64,000 nucleotides of DNA from Ptychodera flava (lineage: Eukaryota > Hemichordata > Enteropneusta > Ptychoderidae): contig NC_091946.1 of NCBI RefSeq assembly GCF_041260155.1, positions 39,187,276-39,251,275 on the forward strand. Direction: 5' to 3'. Position 1 is the stretch's first letter; every line of letters starts with the position of its first letter. Both the position numbers and the translations under genes were made by a program. The notes beneath the pieces are model-generated. The model worked only from the letters and a program-made list of their open reading frames with translations, did no database searches and was not told where the DNA came from. This document shows positions 61,146 through 64,000 of the stretch, piece by piece.

Positions 61146-61457
61146 ACAACAGACAGAGCAAAAACACACCGGCTATGCTCTATTTTGTAAAGTTCCTCAA
61201 AGCTGTCAATTTCTCTATCTGTTCACCAAAGTCTTCTGTACGTCTTCGTGTTCAACCCAGTCTACGTGCATCTTCGTGCGTCTTCCTCTCTTTGTAACTA
61301 CAAATATAACAATTTAGAGTTTTGGCAAGACTGAAGGAGGATAGGTCCTTGATAAGCTGCAGTATAATTTACCAATTTACTATATACGGAGGGTTATTTA
61401 TTCATGACGACATGCAATCTTCAACAAGCCCTGATTAAAACAATTAAAAGGATGGCT
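61146..61457. other. 3' flank of the acyltransferase gene
   Basis: Nothing recognisable; probably 3' UTR and flank. A short repeated motif (TCTTCGTG, GTCTTCGTGTTC) lies at 61240-61290. Confidence 0.45.
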
Positions 61458-63354
61458 TTAGTGTTCTTCTTCAGATGTGTCTACTTGTTCGGTGACATGG
61501 TCTTGTCTTCTGCAGGACTGTCTAGCTCGTCGTTTGTACAACTCTCCTTCGATGAGTACCCAAATACCAAGAATAGGAGCTTCCACGCACAAATTGAAGA
61601 CTAAACTGACACCAGATATGAACACATACATTGCCAGAAATAGGTAGATCTGGGGAAAAAGAAGAAAAATATTCTATCGATGTGCGTTGAGTTATGTGAG
61701 GCTTAAAAATCAGTTGACTGATATATTGGCGCCTTTCGCTGAGCACCCATGAATTGCACTTGCACCCGTTTACGGCTTGCCAATACATATTGGGCACGCT
61801 GTAACGGCTGTGTCAAGTGTCATGGATGGGATTTCAGTGTTCTTTATAAGTAATGCAGATCAGAAAGGAAACTTGAACACTGATGCAATACTTGCTTCGA
61901 TTTAGAGAATATGTGCAAGTGAGAGGTGACTTTTGATAAACTTACAAAGGAGAATGTCGTGTAGAAAAATAGCTTATTCAACGAATACATGAATACTGCC
62001 ATCAACGGTTTATGCCAAAGGTAAGATGTGAAAGCTGACCGTCCAAGAGGAATCCAAAGCTTGGCCATCAAATACGTCTTGACGGGTCCTATCAGTATAT
62101 TAAATAAATATCATGAACATGGTCATTGTAAATGCTGCCATGGAAAAATGTCAGTGAATAACCATCCCGGGGTTCAAATTTTCTATGTTCATGCTTTTGT
62201 TTTGTCAAATTGAGTGTTTTCAGAATTCATTGGTGTTTGCTTTATTTCTTTTAAGGAGAGAGCATTTCACATACGACATTCTGCCACAATTCTTCATTTA
62301 ACCCTTTTAAAGCATAGACACTGAACAGACTGAGTAAAAGTTAATGTATGACAAAGGAAAGTATTTGTGTTTAGGGTGGGGTTAGTTCTGTTTCAATATC
62401 GTGACAAATTCCTACTCTATACGTGCTAAGGTCACGCTATTGAAAACGTATATATGCATGACACATCACTCTTCTTGTTGGGCGGGAGTGGGGGGTTTAA
62501 ATCATAATTTCATCGTCGGATATATATGTCATAGAGGTAGAACGGTGTTTCATACAAAAGATTTGGGAAGATCACACAAATTTTGCCTTGCAATAATCAG
62601 AACTCTTGCCAACGCTAAAGCTCTGTACAAGCATACCTCCGTTGCCAGTCACACAAGCGAATATTATCCAACATATAGCTGAACAGAATGCAGTGTGATA
62701 ATACGTCAAGTATAGAACAGACTCCCATTGTGGCATTGGTGTTCCTCTATACGTGGGCCAGATGCCGTATATGATACTGACAGCAGCCAACGTTGAAAAC
62801 GTCCAGCCAATGACGTTGTAGTACTGCAAAAATTAAGTTTTGGAAATCAAGATTGGGATAATGATCTCATTAGGTTTGCTAGTCAGTCAGGTTGCCTATT
62901 TCAACCTGAGCCTATTTCTGTTGATGCGGTTTGAAATGGTCATGGTTGGTGCAGAAATAGGCATGGACCACAAAATGAATAGTAGATTCTGGAAATGCGA
63001 TAGTTTGCAGAATAACATTGATAGAAATCTTTGAAGACATGGATGTTTACAAAAACATATTGGATCGTCAGCAGGGTACAGTTTTTATTGAAAATATAGA
63101 ACAATGCAAACGCCAGGGTTCAAATAACGACTTGAGAAAGGTCACCAAGTGTTAAAATTCAAATTTCAAAACGAGATTTCGAAGACATGATAGCACTTAC
63201 CCATCGTAATTTAAATTTCCTTTCTTCATTGACAAATACTAAGTATCCAACAAAATGAGAAACCAAGAAACTTGGCCACCAGTTCCAAAATTTATCAATC
63301 AATATATCGTGGTACATCGATCCAAAATGTTTCATATAATTATCATTGTATGGC
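61458..63354 (-). CDS. Nose-resistant-to-fluoxetine-type acyltransferase (AT3 family), last four exons; 5' part beyond the window
   Basis: Multipass membrane acyltransferase of the nrf-6 / Acyl_transf_3 group. In C. elegans these act in lipid or drug transport; the substrate here is unknown. Minus-strand exons: 63354-63201, 62823-62637, 62088-61946, 61649-61458. GT/AG junctions keep one open frame (225 codons). Family landmarks in order: FWNWWPSFLVSHFVGYLV, YYNVIGWTFSTLAAVSIIYG, YHTAFCSAICWIIFACVTGN, MAKLWIPLGRSAFTSYLWH, then the final helix MYVFISGVSLVFNLCVEAPI. These give at least five membrane spans. The C-terminus is a charged cytosolic tail (about 30 residues). The N-terminal NRF domain and catalytic His region are not in the window. 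No upstream exon was found between 63355 and 64000. Confidence 0.9.
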
Positions 63355-64000
63355 CTGAAATACGAGAGAAATCTTTACTAAAGCATTAAATTGGCAGACG
63401 GTGAAAAGTTGACCGAAGATGTCTTCATTTCAGACAACGTTTTGTTGATGTGTTGTTATCACTGTGAAAAGTTAAACAGGGTCCTCGGACTCTGAAAGAT
63501 ATCAATCTCGGTCACTTGAAAAAAGGACCGTTATTCAAACAAGAGACATTTTTGAATTTATTAAAAACATAATAGATACTGTCATCACCATAGCAACCAT
63601 CACTATTAAGAAGTATTTCAGCTGCTAGCATATTTCACTAATTTAGATAAAACAAGATAATTAGATATAGTGACAAAATATATTTTCAAGTAGTTGTGTC
63701 AAAACGAGCAGCAAATAGAAGCCGGGAATGCATTGGTCGTTTCAATTCTTTGAATCGCAGTCACATTTATCAACTTAAGACAGTCCGTTTATTAAAGATT
63801 CCTGTGTTTCCAACGATCTCGTTTTAAGAGCCGAACTACGATGTAAAATGCCACTTGTGAAGATTTGACAAAACAAAACGTCATGTTTATTGCACTTCTC
63901 AACTGATTTATTCGACACTTTTTGGGCAGACAACTTCAGGAAATGTCAGTTCTGTAGTGGTTGCTACTATTGCAATTGTTGTCGGTATAGTCTGTGGGGA
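63355..64000. other. Presumed intron of the acyltransferase gene
   Basis: No further acyltransferase exon is visible. A minus-strand stretch 63991-63908 looks like a terminal exon (CCCACAG acceptor, 27 open codons, stop, TTTATT at 63886 as an inverted AATAAA), but its place upstream of an unfinished gene on the same strand makes this doubtful. Confidence 0.4.

Noticed and set aside
63908-63991. Minus-strand terminal-exon-like segment with a nearby AATAAA
   Set aside because: It would end a gene inside what must be an intron of the acyltransferase gene on the same strand; too short to identify.

Overview
This is a stretch of animal nuclear DNA. Protein-coding exons are short, bounded by GT/AG splice sites, and separated by introns packed with MITEs, minisatellites and microsatellites. 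Several genes are recognisable orthologues of human genes (ATP6AP2, MMGT1/EMC5, a KCTD6/21-type BTB protein, a CXorf38-like domain). An AT-rich invertebrate genome fits best, perhaps a deuterostome such as a hemichordate or cephalochordate. The sequence alone does not settle the phylum.

Layout. 1-5963 (+): the last four exons of ATP6AP2, the (pro)renin receptor and V-ATPase accessory protein. 5964-13250: no supported gene. 13320-26124 (+): a gene I assembled from eight in-frame coding exons (681 aa). It joins a CXorf38/DZIP3-type HEPN domain with an intact R-x4-H motif, a coiled coil, and four double-stranded-RNA-binding domains. 26125-35567: transposon debris. 35845-40549 (-): the complete four-exon MMGT1/EMC5 gene, with a 1.75 kb TIR transposon in intron 2. 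42409-43146 (-): a single-exon KCTD6/21-like gene. 43770-44590: a decayed LINE. 47934-49560: a 27-bp minisatellite split by a foldback MITE. 49876-50688 (+): a sulfotransferase-fold protein. 52740-53470: a 33-bp minisatellite framed by inverted repeats. 55846-56867 (-): the last exon of a membrane protein whose cytoplasmic tail is full of phosphotyrosine-type motifs. 61458-63354 (-): the last four exons of a nose-resistant-to-fluoxetine-type acyltransferase.

The most interesting object is the HEPN/coiled-coil/dsRBD protein. HEPN domains with R-x4-6-H are the nuclease centres of RNase L, Ire1 and Cas13. Here such a motif sits on the same polypeptide as four dsRBDs and a coiled coil. That predicts a one-protein dsRNA sensor and RNase, doing what OAS plus RNase L do with two proteins and a second messenger. 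A perfect Dorsal-type kappaB motif lies about 80 bp before the likely 5' UTR donor. This function is inference; the exon joins and domain calls are read from the sequence. The long open frames over the minisatellites (18.7-19.7, 44.6-44.9, 47.9-49.6, 52.8-53.4 and 60.3-60.7 kb) are open on both strands and are not genes.
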